NCBI RefSeq assembly: GCF_014253065.1
Contig: NZ_JACLZK010000002.1
Coordinates: forward strand, 806,001 to 870,000
Direction: 5' to 3'
Origin: Campylobacter massiliensis
GTDB taxonomy: Bacteria > Campylobacterota > Campylobacteria > Campylobacterales > Campylobacteraceae
Length of the DNA: 64,000 nucleotides
A model generated the notes under the pieces. That model saw nothing but the letters and a program-made list of their open reading frames with translations. It ran no database searches and was not told the DNA's origin. The first letter of the stretch is position 1. Each line of letters starts with the position of its first letter. Below are positions 16,308-26,635 of the stretch, piece after piece. The position numbers and the translations under genes are program-made.

Positions 16308-18320
16308 TTAAAATTTATAAGATACGTTAATCTTAAAGTTTCTGCCCGGCTCCCAGTCTACGTAGTTTGGATTGCCTGTATAATCAGCCATTCTTTGAGA
16401 CTGCGAAGCATAAGTTTTATTAAAAAGGTTGTAAATTCCAGCATTTATCTCTAGCCCTTTAAATTTACCGCTACTTGGCGTATAGCTAGCATAGATGTCG
16501 CTAATTGCATAGCTTGGTATCTTGGCATTTTCACTATTGCCAGCTGATATGGTATTTTTTGAAGCGAAGTAGATTAGGTTGTAGCCTATTAGCGTATCGA
16601 TGCTAGAAAATGCATACTCGGCGTTAAACGTATATTTATCGCCCTGATCGCGGTAACCGATAACGTTTGAGGTATAGTATCCGCCCCATTCTGTGTTTGC
16701 AACTCTATCTTTATATTTTACCTTTTGGTGAGTGTAGCTAGCAGCTAGGCTTAGTGCGTCTAAATTTAGCCTTGCAAGTAGCTCGATACCACTTATATCA
16801 GCCCCACCAGCATTTATACGTTTAAAAATAGTTGTTGTATTTGGCGGCGTTCCAACTTTATAAGAGCTGTTATCTACGATTAAGTTTTTATATTTTGTCA
16901 TGAAGTATTTTGCAGATAAGCTATATGAGCTAGCTTCATTTATATCGCCATGATATTTAAGACCGGTTTCATAGCTATTGCCAGTCGTTGCTTTTAGCTT
17001 TTTATTTGCTTCAAAATTTTTTGCTCTACTAGCATACATAGACTCCATGACATCAGGCCCTCTAAAGACTCTTGCATAGCTTGCAAAAGCGTTAAGACCT
17101 TTAAGTATCTCATAATCAAGTGCAAGTGCTGGGGTAAATTCATCAAATTTATAGGTATAACTCTTTACGTTTCCGGCTCTACCATCGTAGCTTTTTAGCT
17201 CGTGGCGAGTGTATCTGATGCCAGGAGTAACGGTTAGTGAGCCAAAATTTAGCGCATCTTCTGCGTAGATAGAGTAGTTATTTACCTTTTCTGGGTAGTG
17301 ATTGTCTGGTTTGTTGAAATTTTTACTTTGGTAAAACTCAGCGCCGTATCTAAGCGTCTGCGTCAAAGTGCCGGTCTCGACTATACTCTTAGCCTTTGCA
17401 TTTATACCGTTTGTTTTTACGCCTAAAATTTTTAAGACCGGATCATCTTTTTTATGCTCAGTGTTGTATACCGTTACATCTAAATTTAGAAGATCACTTG
17501 GTTTATACTCGTATTTTAGCGTCGTCGTATCTCGCTCATATTTACGATTATCAACAGCATTTGAATCGCTGTACCAGCTACCAAACTCGGCTCTCATTGG
17601 ATACATGCCTTTAAATTCATTATGTTCTCTTGAGATAGAAATTCTATGTGCATCAAGGAAGCTATAACCAAGCTTTAAAAGATAGCTAAGGTCATTGCCG
17701 TCGCCGCCTATCTTTCTTTTGTTGCCGCTTTTGCCGTAGTCGTAGCCCTTGTGATTAATAGCGGCTATAAAATCAAGTCCTTCAACCGGCGCGGTAAAGA
17801 TCATAAGGCCTTGAGAAAATTCGCTGTTATTTGAGGCGTATCCTGTCTTTATCTTTGCGCCGATGATCTCACCATCATCAAGCAAGTCTTTTGCATCAAC
17901 CGTTTTAAAGGCGACCGAACCGCCAAGCGCGCCCGAGCCGTTTACTACTGATCTTGAGCCAACCTCGACATCGACTGCTTTTATAAGATCCGGATCGATT
18001 AGCAAGTCGGCGTTGTGGTGAAAGGTATTTCCGTTTTGCTTCGCGCCGTCGATCGTGATATTTAAGCCGCGGTCGCTCACACCCCTCATGTAAATTTTTT
18101 GGTTCATGCCGTTCGTGCCACCTACGTAAACGCCGGGAATATCGCGCATGACGTCTTTTAGTATGCCTGCATTTCTAGTGCTTATCTTTACGTCGTCCAC
18201 GCCGTAGCCGCCGCCGGTGCTTGTTACTTCTACGCCGCTTAGCGTTACGTTTTCGGCGGCATTTGCACCGATGGCTAGAGCCGCTACGAAAGAAATTTTC
18301 GCAACATTGTTAAAACTCAT
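16308..18320 (-). CDS. TonB-dependent outer membrane receptor
   Basis: The 670-residue protein has a signal peptide (ending near ANA-AE, about residue 21), a TonB box-like start (ENVTLSGVEV), a plug domain with KDVMRDIPGVYVGG and IYMRGVSDRGLNITIDG (about 55-95) and GSGALGGSVAFKT, and a 22-strand barrel ending in aromatic FKINVSYKF. The segment VFRGPDVMESMY resembles the FRAP box of haem receptors but has G for A, and the NPDL box is not clear. So iron or haem uptake is likely; the ligand is not certain. It is divergent from exbB-exbD-tonB and probably iron-regulated with them. The barrel-coding part (about 16300-17850) looks more AT-rich than the plug part. Confidence 0.88.
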   Translation of the reverse strand: MSFNNVAKISFVAALAIGANAAENVTLSGVEVTSTGGGYGVDDVKISTRNAGILKDVMRDIPGVYVGGTNGMNQKIYMRGVSDRGLNITIDGAKQNGNTFHHNADLLIDPDLIKAVDVEVGSRSVVNGSGALGGSVAFKTVDAKDLLDDGEIIGAKIKTGYASNNSEFSQGLMIFTAPVEGLDFIAAINHKGYDYGKSGNKRKIGGDGNDLSYLLKLGYSFLDAHRISISREHNEFKGMYPMRAEFGSWYSDSNAVDNRKYERDTTTLKYEYKPSDLLNLDVTVYNTEHKKDDPVLKILGVKTNGINAKAKSIVETGTLTQTLRYGAEFYQSKNFNKPDNHYPEKVNNYSIYAEDALNFGSLTVTPGIRYTRHELKSYDGRAGNVKSYTYKFDEFTPALALDYEILKGLNAFASYARVFRGPDVMESMYASRAKNFEANKKLKATTGNSYETGLKYHGDINEASSYSLSAKYFMTKYKNLIVDNSSYKVGTPPNTTTIFKRINAGGADISGIELLARLNLDALSLAASYTHQKVKYKDRVANTEWGGYYTSNVIGYRDQGDKYTFNAEYAFSSIDTLIGYNLIYFASKNTISAGNSENAKIPSYAISDIYASYTPSSGKFKGLEINAGIYNLFNKTYASQSQRMADYTGNPNYVDWEPGRNFKINVSYKF

Positions 18321-18433
18321 TTTTTCTCCTCTTTAAATTTACGAAAATTTGCGCCGATTTAGAAAAATATTTAAATTTTGTTTTCTTTAATCTGCTCAAA
18401 TTTTGAAAACGAATACTACAATCTTAAGACTAA

Positions 18434-18457
18434 ATTTTAGATAAATTTATCTAAAAT
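18434..18457. promoter_or_regulatory. 24-bp perfect palindrome in the receptor/exbB divergent promoter
   Basis: The half-site ATTTTAGATAAA is followed directly by its exact reverse complement. It lies 114 bases from the receptor ATG and 79 bases from the exbB ATG. Position and symmetry suggest an operator, with an iron regulator such as Fur the obvious candidate, though the match to the classic Fur box is only partial. Confidence 0.55.
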
Positions 18458-18473
18458 ATTACTTGCTTATTCG

Positions 18474-18486
18474 TTATTGACAATAA
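18474..18486. promoter_or_regulatory. second dyad, possible Fur-type site
   Basis: TTATTG-A-CAATAA, a perfect 6-1-6 dyad 15 bases upstream of the exbB -10. It is similar in style to half of a Campylobacter Fur box. Inferred only. Confidence 0.4.
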
Positions 18487-18500
18487 ATACCATAATCTGA

Positions 18501-18506
18501 TATAAT
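18501..18506 (+). promoter_or_regulatory. -10 element of the exbB-exbD-tonB operon
   Basis: TATAAT 30 bases upstream of the exbB ATG, with AAAGG at 18525-18529 as ribosome binding site. Confidence 0.6.
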
Positions 18507-18535
18507 TGCGCGCAAATTTTTATAAAAGGTAATAA

Positions 18536-18964
18536 ATGGAATTTCTCAAACACAACGTCGATTACGTTATTATCGGCATTTTAGGGCTTATGAGTTTTAC
18601 GGTAGTGTGGCTTACGATAGAGCGCTTGATCTTTTACGCAAACGTTAAATTTGAAAACTACAAGAATCAAGACGACTTTGAAGAGAGCGTAACCAGAAAT
18701 TTAACAACGCTTTATATCGTTTATTCAAATGCGCCGTATATCGGGCTTTTAGGTACGGTTGCGGGCATCATGGTGACCTTTTACGACATGGGTATGAGCG
18801 GCGGCATCGACACTAAAAGTATCATGGTCGGCCTATCTCTCGCACTAAAAGCAACCGCGCTAGGCCTCATCGTCGCGATACCGACGCTAATGATTTACAA
18901 CGCGTTTATGAGAAAAGTGGACGTTTTAGTAAACCGCTACAAGGCTTCACGTGAGAATGCCTAA
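18536..18964 (+). CDS. exbB: TonB-system energiser protein ExbB
   Basis: ExbB forms the proton-driven inner-membrane motor with ExbD that powers TonB. The 142-residue short form is typical of Campylobacter/Helicobacter. It has three membrane segments (about 10-32, 62-82 and 105-128) with the conserved text YIGLLGTVAGIMVTFYDMG and SLALKATALGLIVAIPT of the MotA/TolQ/ExbB family. It overlaps exbD and is the first gene of the operon facing away from the receptor gene. Confidence 0.93.
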   Translation: MEFLKHNVDYVIIGILGLMSFTVVWLTIERLIFYANVKFENYKNQDDFEESVTRNLTTLYIVYSNAPYIGLLGTVAGIMVTFYDMGMSGGIDTKSIMVGLSLALKATALGLIVAIPTLMIYNAFMRKVDVLVNRYKASRENA

Positions 18965-19334
18965 AAAAGAGGGATTAAACGTAATCCCACTCATAGATAT
19001 TATGCTCGTTTTGCTAGCCATCGTACTTAGCATTTCGACTTTTATCGCTCAAGGCCATATCAAAATCGATCTGCCAAACAGCGAAAGCGCGGAAAAAAAG
19101 CAAGACGAAAACGATAAAATCGCCGTTTTAATTAATAAAGATAATGAATTTTTTATAGGCGAAGATAAAATCGCCGAGGAAAATTTAAAAGAAAAGCTAA
19201 ACGAGATAAAAAACGAAACGTTAATAGAACTCAAAAGCGATAAAGAGAGCAAATTCGACTCGTTTATCAAGGTTATCGACATATTAAAAGAAAAAAATCA
19301 TGAAAACTTCGCTATCACGACAACAACTGAATAG
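18957..19334 (+). CDS. exbD: biopolymer transport protein ExbD
   Basis: ExbD has one N-terminal membrane helix carrying the proton-carrying aspartate (NVIPLIDIMLVLLAIVLSIS, Asp about residue 13) and a periplasmic domain rich in lysine and glutamate to residue 125. I prefer the ATG at 18957 (MPKKEGLN); a GTG two codons earlier (18951) is the alternative. It overlaps exbB by 8 bases and tonB by 35 bases. Confidence 0.92.
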   Translation: MPKKEGLNVIPLIDIMLVLLAIVLSISTFIAQGHIKIDLPNSESAEKKQDENDKIAVLINKDNEFFIGEDKIAEENLKEKLNEIKNETLIELKSDKESKFDSFIKVIDILKEKNHENFAITTTTE

Positions 19335-20157
19335 ACGCGCCAGCTTTACGGGGCTTGGCGTTTCTATCCTGTTGCACTCCGTTCTCATCGGCTCTTTTAT
19401 CAAATTTTACGACGAGCTAAAGCCGATCCCAGAGGAAAAAAGCGTCAAGATAGCGCTAAATACCTTTACGCCGCCAGCAGCTCCGCTCCCGCCGGCACCA
19501 ACTCCGCCGGCCCCGCCGCCTCCGGCACCGCCTGCGCCTCCGCCGCCTGAACCTGTCGTCACGCCGCCGGAGCCACCAAAACCGGTTGAGCCGCCTAAGC
19601 CGATAGAAAAACCAAAACCAATAGAAAAACCGGTAGAGAAACCAAAACCCGTAGAAAAGCCGGTTGAAAAGCCAAAGCCTAAACCTACGCCAAAACCGGT
19701 CAAAAAGCCTGAGCCTGAGCCGGAACAGCAAGTCGCGCAGGTAGCACCGCCCGCACAGCCATCGCCGCCTACTCCTACGCCGCCCGCGGCACAGCCAAGT
19801 AGCGCTCCAAGCTCGAATGTAAAATCAAATTTACCGCCTAGCGGAGCGGAAACGGTCGGGGAATTTAACTTCGCGACATCAGCCGGCGACGAGAGATTTT
19901 CTAAAATCCAAAAGGCGATACAAAAGCATCACAAATATCCTAAACGTGCGCAAAAAATGCGCCATCAGGGCGTAGTAGAGGTTAGCTTTTTGTATAAAAA
20001 AGACGGCACCGTCCGCGACGTAAAGGTGATAAAAAGCTCAGGCTATGAGACGCTAGACGAGGCCGCGGTCGAGCTCATAAACCGCGCCGCGCCGGACTTT
20101 CCGACACTTGATCGCGACTACGTCATAAAAATCCCGGTTAGTTACAAACTCACGTAA
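19300..20157 (+). CDS. tonB: TonB energy transducer
   Basis: The 285-residue protein has an N-terminal membrane anchor (about residues 17-33), a very long proline-rich spacer (about 50-170: PPAP units, then EKPKPVEKP-type repeats) and a C-terminal TonB domain (RFSKIQKAIQKHHKYPKRAQKM, GVVEVSFLYKKDGTVRDVKVIKSSGYETLDEAA). It spans the periplasm to transmit proton-motive force to receptors such as the divergent one. The spacer is encoded by imperfect DNA repeats and may vary in length between strains. The gene starts inside exbD and ends the operon. Confidence 0.95.
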   Translation: MKTSLSRQQLNRRASFTGLGVSILLHSVLIGSFIKFYDELKPIPEEKSVKIALNTFTPPAAPLPPAPTPPAPPPPAPPAPPPPEPVVTPPEPPKPVEPPKPIEKPKPIEKPVEKPKPVEKPVEKPKPKPTPKPVKKPEPEPEQQVAQVAPPAQPSPPTPTPPAAQPSSAPSSNVKSNLPPSGAETVGEFNFATSAGDERFSKIQKAIQKHHKYPKRAQKMRHQGVVEVSFLYKKDGTVRDVKVIKSSGYETLDEAAVELINRAAPDFPTLDRDYVIKIPVSYKLT

Positions 20158-20158
20158 G

Positions 20159-20190
20159 TTTAAGCCGTTTTTGCGGCTTAAATTTCTACT
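20159..20190 (+). terminator. terminator of exbB-exbD-tonB
   Basis: Perfect 9-base stem TTTAAGCCG / CGGCTTAAA with a 6-base loop (20159-20182), then a T-rich tail (TTTCTACTTTTATT). It begins just after the tonB stop. Confidence 0.75.
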
Positions 20191-20400
20191 TTTATTCTAC
20201 AAATTTGACGCAATAAATCAAAAAATAAGCCACTATATTTATAAATTAGCGCCGCTAAAATCGGCCGTAATCAAATCAAATTTGACGGCGTAGCAGGGAT
20301 GCAAATTTGCCAAACAGCTCGCCCAAGCGACTGGTCAAATTTGCGCCAAATTTATCCGACGAAACTAGTTCAAATTTATATCGAGGAATCTCGCCAAATT

Positions 20401-21426
20401 TTACTTAAAAGCCCTCTTATACGAGTTTTCTATCAGCTCAGAACACCTCAACTCGCTCATCGCAGCCTGCGCGAAATTTGGATTTCGCAGCAGCTCTCTG
20501 CCGTAGGCCACCGCGTCGCAAACGCCACCTAGTAGCAGTGCCTCGCCCTCGGACGCCTTTGTGATGAGTCCAACCGCGATCACTGGGATGCTAACGGCCT
20601 GCTTTACGGCCTTAGCGTAGCCAGCCTGATAAAGCGGAGTAAACGCAGGCGCGCTATCCGTGCGCTCAAAAAATCCGCCCGCCGAGACGTGGATAAACGC
20701 CGCGCCCAAAGCCTCGAGCTCCTTTGCTAGCCGCACGCTATCTTCTAGGCTCCAGTCGCCCTTCACCCAGCTATCCGCGCTTATGCGCACGCCGACGGGG
20801 ATTTTTACCGCGGCTTTTATCTCGCTTAAAATTTCTTTTAAAAATCTCGTGCGATTTTCAAAGCTCCCGCCGTATTCGTCGTCTCGCAGATTGATCCCAG
20901 GTGAGAGAAATTCGCTGATGAGATAACCGTGCGCGGCGTGGATCTCGGTCGCGGCGTATCCTGCATGCTCGGCTCTGATCGCAGCCTGAACAAAAGCTTG
21001 CTTGACTGCAACAATATCGTCCGCGCTCATTTGACGCGGCGTTTTGTAACTCTCGCTAAATTTTACCGCACTAGGCGCGATCAGGCCATCGCACTCGCTT
21101 TTTCTGCCAGCGTGCGCGAGCTGGACGGCCATTGCGGCGCCGTATTTGACGCACTCTTTGACGAGTCTGGCGTGCGCCTCTAGCTGCTCGTCGTTCCATA
21201 GCCCCAGATCGCGGCTCGTGATCCTGCCCCTAGGCTCGACCGCCGTAGCTTCGACGATGATGAGCCCGACGCCTCCTAGCGCCCGTGCGGCGTAGTGCAG
21301 GCGGTGAAAGCACCTAGGGCAGCCGTTTTCGTTTTTGGCCTTATACATACACATCGGCGGCATCACGATGCGGTTTTTGATCTGCAGATCGCCGATTTTT
21401 AGCGGCGCAAAAAGCAAGCTTTGCAT
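20401..21426 (-). CDS. NADH:flavin oxidoreductase, Old Yellow Enzyme family (YqjM-like)
   Basis: The 341-residue FMN enzyme begins LFAPLKIGDLQIKNRIVMPPMCMY, the OYE barrel start in the form seen in YqjM-type members (short loop, Cys in PPMCMY contacting FMN). It has VQLAHAGRKS, the substrate-binding EIHAAHGYLISEFLSPGIN with its HxxH-like pair (about 165-185), RTRFLKEI and late FMN-phosphate residues (IAVGLI, GRELLRNPNF). Family members reduce activated C=C bonds or xenobiotics with NAD(P)H; the natural substrate is unknown. It stands alone, convergent with tonB. Confidence 0.88.
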   Translation of the reverse strand: MQSLLFAPLKIGDLQIKNRIVMPPMCMYKAKNENGCPRCFHRLHYAARALGGVGLIIVEATAVEPRGRITSRDLGLWNDEQLEAHARLVKECVKYGAAMAVQLAHAGRKSECDGLIAPSAVKFSESYKTPRQMSADDIVAVKQAFVQAAIRAEHAGYAATEIHAAHGYLISEFLSPGINLRDDEYGGSFENRTRFLKEILSEIKAAVKIPVGVRISADSWVKGDWSLEDSVRLAKELEALGAAFIHVSAGGFFERTDSAPAFTPLYQAGYAKAVKQAVSIPVIAVGLITKASEGEALLLGGVCDAVAYGRELLRNPNFAQAAMSELRCSELIENSYKRAFK

Positions 21427-21551
21427 GAGAAATCCTTTAAAGATTATTTGCGGTTATTTTAGGATATTTGTTTAAATTTATGAACTCGCGCGGCAAATTT
21501 TAGCGACCGCACTAGTGAACGATCGACTATAAAGACGCGTGCGGCAACAGC

Positions 21552-22245
21552 CTAAGTTAGTTCCCGCCAAATTTGAAATTTGCTCGCCGCCGCTGAAATA
21601 GAAGCAAAGTACTCATCTGTATCCATGCCGCCTTTTTTATCTGTTTTAGTCTTAGCGTCACGCTAGCGTCCTGCCCATAGTAGCGGCGACATCGCAAACA
21701 TCACCTTGCAAAAGCTAAAATTTCTCACATCCTCGTGCTATCCATCTCAGCGGTAAAGCTCGTAAAATTTAGATATATTGCCGCAAAGCGCTCGGTAAAA
21801 AACCGCAAAGTAGCTAAGGCTGCGTATATTCCCATTTGCCACTATCTTGCGCGCAGCAAAAGACATTGACAGCTTTGCCACCGAAAGCGCCGCCGTTTAT
21901 CGCGAAAAATTCGCCCAAAACATCGTCTGCTACTAGCAAATATCTAGGCATCTGCCCTGCCTCGCTAAAACTCTTGCCAAGATTAAAACCGTAAATTCCA
22001 CGCTTCACCTGCTCGCATCCTGAGCCAAGCACGCACAGCCAATTGCCGTCTATCACGATGCTGCCGCTCACATAAGCAAGCGCTTCCATCGGCGAGCGAG
22101 TAGTTACCTGAAGCCCCAAAAGCTCGCTTTGCGCCCTACTCTCATCACGCGGTAAAACTTCACTAGTTTTTAGCTTATTTAGCCGCTACTCGACCAACTC
22201 CCGGCCCGGCTCATTTGTATCTGTGGGCAGCTCTAGAACTCTTAT
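21552..22245 (-). pseudogene. decayed DUF2625 gene
   Basis: On the minus strand one open piece (21814-22119) reads LGLQVTTRSPMEALAYVSG, LLVADDVLGEFFAINGGAFGG and GKWEY, which is DUF2625. Upstream in the same frame are VLPRDESRAQSELL and, before an in-frame TAG, TDTNEPGRELVE; an ATA codon (22243-22245) stands where the start should be. Downstream, after a frameshift near 21815-21830, another frame reads VFYRALCGNISKFYELYR, stop, DG, stop, HEDVRNFSF and SPLLWAGR, stop, then a C-terminal piece ending at 21552. At least four stops and one frameshift break it; the stops within YR*DG*HED and LVE*R fall where the family has tryptophan (TGG to TGA/TAG). No function remains. Confidence 0.75.
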
Positions 22246-22323
22246 TGCGCGTTCTTACGATAAATTTGATTAAATTTAAAAGAAGATTTTGGCGAGTCGC
22301 CCCGCCAAATTTGTATTAGAGGA

Positions 22324-23433
<1,110 letters not shown>

Positions 23434-24111
23434 TCACGAGACAACGCGTATAAGCTCCAAAAACTTCGAAGCGTCCCAGCTCGCCGTACCTACTAGTACT
23501 CCATCACAGTTCGCGATTCCCGCTATCCCGCCGATATTTGCGACATTTACGCTGCCTCCGTAAAGTAGCGGCGCGCTCGTCTGCTCACGGATGAAATTTA
23601 AAATCTCCTCGATCTGCTCCGTGCCAGCACTTTTGCCAGTGCCTATCGCCCAAATTGGCTCGTAGGCGATCAGCAGCTGCTCGTAGCCAAGGTCGATATT
23701 TTTTAGCTGCCCTGCCAAAAACTCTTTCGTGCGCCCCGCTTCATTCACGCTCAAATTTTCGCCGATACAGTAGACGATCTGCCAGCCAGCCTTTGCGGCA
23801 AAATCGAATTTAGCGCGCAAAAGCTCCTCGCTCTCGCCTAGCTCGCGTCGTTCGGAGTGCCCGATCAGCACGCTTTTTACGCCAAATTCATCTAGCATCG
23901 CCTTACCAATCTCGCCGGTGTGAGCGCCGCTTTCGCACGGGTAGAAATTTTGCGCGCCGAGTTTAAATTTATGAGCCGCACCATCAAGCGCGCTAAACGG
24001 AGGAAATACCGTCACGTCGTCGTTTGCGCTTAAATTTGCGTCTAAAATTTCAGCGTATTTAGCAAAGCTAGCTCTCGTGTGATTGCACTTTAAATTTGCT
24101 AAAAACCTCAC
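23434..24111 (-). CDS. tpiA: triosephosphate isomerase
   Basis: TpiA interconverts dihydroxyacetone phosphate and glyceraldehyde 3-phosphate. The 225-residue product is the short Campylobacter form and keeps Asn/Lys in FLANLKCN at the start, the catalytic His in [12 protein letters not shown] (about 78-90), the catalytic Glu in [15 protein letters not shown] (about 140-155, with the flexible loop) and the phosphate-binding LLYGGSVN and DGVLVGTAS. It overlaps the pgk stop by 4 bases. Confidence 0.93.
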   Translation of the reverse strand: MRFLANLKCNHTRASFAKYAEILDANLSANDDVTVFPPFSALDGAAHKFKLGAQNFYPCESGAHTGEIGKAMLDEFGVKSVLIGHSERRELGESEELLRAKFDFAAKAGWQIVYCIGENLSVNEAGRTKEFLAGQLKNIDLGYEQLLIAYEPIWAIGTGKSAGTEQIEEILNFIREQTSAPLLYGGSVNVANIGGIAGIANCDGVLVGTASWDASKFLELIRVVS

Positions 24112-25310
24112 TCCGCAGCCTTTCTAAGCGGTTTTATGCCGGGCAGCTCCTTGCCTTCGATAAGCTCCAAGCTAGCGCCGCCTCCAGTCGAGATAAAGGT
24201 CATCTCGTCGGCGTCTCCCGCGCGCTCGACGACGTCGGCCGTATCGCCGCCGCCAACGACCGTAGTCGCGTGTGTGTCGATGATGGCGTGGCTCATTTTG
24301 ATGCTACCTTTGCTAAATTTATCCATCTCAAAAACGCCCATCGGCCCGTTCCACCAGATGGTTTGCGCGTCGGCGATGACCTCTTTAAAGAGCCTAATGG
24401 ACGCCGGTCCGATATCTAGCCCCATCCAGCCGCTTGGTATTTCTTGGGCTGGGACGAATTTCACGGCGCTTTCGGCCGAAAAGGTCTGGGCTGCGACGAC
24501 GTCTACAGGTAGGTAAATCTTAACTCCAAGCTCCCTGCCCTTGCGTAAAATTTCGCGCGCGTCCTCGATGAGATCTTCTTCGAGCAAAGAGTTTCCGATA
24601 TTTTCACCGAGCGATTTTAAAAACGTAAACGCCATGCCGCCGCCGATTATCAGCTTATCCACGCGCGGAAGCAGGTTGTGTAGGGCTTGTAGCTTGCCGC
24701 TTACCTTACTACCGCCGACGACCGCCACGAACGGGCGCGCAGGGTGTTTGATGAGATTTTGAGCGAAATTTATCTCTTTTTGTAGCAAAAATCCCGCCGC
24801 CTTGTGCTTCTCGTCGTAAAATTTAGTGATCGCCTCGACCGAACTGTGAGCCCTATGGCAGACGCCGAATGCATCGTTTATGTAAAATTCGCCGTATTTA
24901 GCGAGTTCGGCGGCTAGCGCCTCGTCGTTTTTGGTCTCGCCCTTTTCAAAGCGTAAATTTTCAAGAAGTAAAATTTCGCCCGGTTTTAGCGCAGCGACTT
25001 TGGCTTTGGCATCCGCGCCGACGACATCCTCGGCAAATATCACGTCTCTATCAAGCAGCCTTGAAAGCCTCTTTGCCACGCCTCGCAGCGAAAATTTCTC
25101 CTCAAAGCCGTTTTTGGGACGTCCTAGGTGGCTAGCCAAAACCACGCTGCAGCCGTTATCGAGGCAGTAGCGAATAGTTGGTATCGCTGAGCGGATCCTG
25201 CGGTCGTCGGTGATGTTTAAAAACTCATCCATAGGCACGTTAAAATCGCACCTGACAAATACCTTCGCGCCGCTGAGCTCAAGGTCGTTGATCGATAAAA
25301 TTTCACTCAT
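24108..25310 (-). CDS. pgk: phosphoglycerate kinase
   Basis: Pgk transfers phosphate between 1,3-bisphosphoglycerate and ADP. The 400-residue protein shows [11 protein letters not shown] near 14-24, [60 protein letters not shown] and the C-terminal WNGPMGVFE and [18 protein letters not shown]. Second gene of the gap-pgk-tpiA unit, 16 bases after gap. Campylobacter without phosphofructokinase use this pathway mainly for gluconeogenesis. Confidence 0.96.
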   Translation of the reverse strand: MSEILSINDLELSGAKVFVRCDFNVPMDEFLNITDDRRIRSAIPTIRYCLDNGCSVVLASHLGRPKNGFEEKFSLRGVAKRLSRLLDRDVIFAEDVVGADAKAKVAALKPGEILLLENLRFEKGETKNDEALAAELAKYGEFYINDAFGVCHRAHSSVEAITKFYDEKHKAAGFLLQKEINFAQNLIKHPARPFVAVVGGSKVSGKLQALHNLLPRVDKLIIGGGMAFTFLKSLGENIGNSLLEEDLIEDAREILRKGRELGVKIYLPVDVVAAQTFSAESAVKFVPAQEIPSGWMGLDIGPASIRLFKEVIADAQTIWWNGPMGVFEMDKFSKGSIKMSHAIIDTHATTVVGGGDTADVVERAGDADEMTFISTGGGASLELIEGKELPGIKPLRKAAE

Positions 25311-25326
25311 TTTTCACCCTTTAAAT

Positions 25327-26322
25327 TTACTTCGTAGCCACGATCTTAGCTAGGTCTACAAGCCTTGTCGAGTAGCCCCACTCGTTGTCGTACCACGCAA
25401 AGACCTTCACCATATCATCAGCGATTACCTGCGTAGTGTCGCTCGCTACGATACTGCTGTACGCGCTCGTGCAAAAGTCGCTGCTCACTCTATAGTCGTC
25501 ATCGACGAATAAAATTCCCCTTAAATTTGACTCCGCAGCCGCTCTAAACGCCTCGTTTATCTCATCTTTGCTGGCCGGTCTTTTTAAAACCGCCGTTAGA
25601 TCGACCATTGATACGTTTGCGACCGGTACGCGGACGGCTTGGCCATGCATCTTGCCGTTTAGCTCAGGAAGCACTTTTGCGATCGCTTTGGCAGCTCCTG
25701 TGGTCGTAGGCCCGATATTTAGGGCTGCAGCGCGCGAGCGACGGAAGTCTTTAGCCTTCACGTCAACCAAGCTTTGGCCGTTCGTATAGGCGTGGATCGT
25801 GGTCATGAGCCCTTTTACGATGCCGAATTTATCGTTTAGCACCTTTGCGACGGGCGCTAGGCCGTTTGTGGTGCAGCTTGCGTTTGAGACGATCGCTTCG
25901 CCTGCGTATTTATCGTCGTTTACGCCGACTACAAACGTCGCCGTGTCGTCTTTAGCCGGAGCGCTCATGACGACCTTTTTCACGCCGCGAGCTAGATACG
26001 GTTCGCATTTTTCAGTGGTTAAAAACTTGCCCGTACACTCCAAAACCACGTCTGCGCCGTAGTCTGCGTAGCTAAGCTCGTTTAGATCTCTTGTTGAAAA
26101 AACTCTTATCTTTTTACCATTTACTTCTATAAAATCGTCGCTTATCACCTTAACGTCTTGCTTAAATTCGCCGTGCACGCTGTCGTATTTGAGCAGATAG
26201 CGCGTCATGTCGCGCGTCGCCGTGTCGTTGATAGCGACAAGCTCAACATCGTCTCGCTCTAAAATAATACGAGCGGCACACCTGCCGATACGTCCAAAAC
26301 CGTTGATCGCGATTTTTACCAT
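25327..26322 (-). CDS. gap: glyceraldehyde-3-phosphate dehydrogenase
   Basis: Gap interconverts glyceraldehyde 3-phosphate and 1,3-bisphosphoglycerate with NAD(P). The 331 residues show the Rossmann start KIAINGFGRIGRCAARI, the catalytic cysteine in SNASCTTNGLAPVAKVL (about 145-161), the partner His in TIHAYTNGQ, RRSRAAALNIGPTTTGAAKA and WYDNEWGYSTR. It is the first gene of the lower-glycolysis unit and is divergent from nadD. A strong hairpin lies 22 bases upstream in its leader. Confidence 0.96.
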   Translation of the reverse strand: MVKIAINGFGRIGRCAARIILERDDVELVAINDTATRDMTRYLLKYDSVHGEFKQDVKVISDDFIEVNGKKIRVFSTRDLNELSYADYGADVVLECTGKFLTTEKCEPYLARGVKKVVMSAPAKDDTATFVVGVNDDKYAGEAIVSNASCTTNGLAPVAKVLNDKFGIVKGLMTTIHAYTNGQSLVDVKAKDFRRSRAAALNIGPTTTGAAKAIAKVLPELNGKMHGQAVRVPVANVSMVDLTAVLKRPASKDEINEAFRAAAESNLRGILFVDDDYRVSSDFCTSAYSSIVASDTTQVIADDMVKVFAWYDNEWGYSTRLVDLAKIVATK

Positions 26323-26635
26323 GTTTAGCTCCTTGTGCTAGATTTTCCGGTCGCTTTAGGGCGACCGGAAAGGTTATTTTCGTACTTTTAGCTTTTTGCG
26401 CGTTAAATTTACCCGCCTTTGCTCGTCGCCAAGCGCGTAAATTTAAGCCGCCCTAAAGCCCGCCTTTTGCAAATTTAGCCCTGCACGGACGCCAAAAGCA
26501 GCCCGTCAAAGCCCAAAAATCCCCAAATTTTACAAAATCTCCATTTAATTTGCGCTTTATCGGCGATTTTTTTGATTTTCAACCGAAATTCACTTCAAAT
26601 TCGCTAAACTGCACCGAAATTTTAAAGGCAAATTT
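26323..26635. other. divergent gap-nadD promoter region
   Basis: Besides the hairpin, the 313 bases contain AAATTT-rich text and no open frame with a start signal. Promoters for both directions must lie here, but no clear TATAAT could be picked. Confidence 0.4.
26344..26371 (-). promoter_or_regulatory. perfect 11-bp hairpin in the gap leader
   Basis: TTTCCGGTCGC and GCGACCGGAAA, exact reverse complements, are separated by 6 bases. On the minus strand the stem ends 22 bases before the gap ATG and is not followed by a T-run. It may therefore be a leader structure or mRNA stabiliser and not a terminator; no plus-strand gene ends here that would need one. Confidence 0.5.

Noticed and set aside
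19407-19731. Minus-strand open frames opposite tonB
   Set aside because: They are glycine- and arginine-rich mirror frames of the proline-rich TonB spacer, with no start signals.
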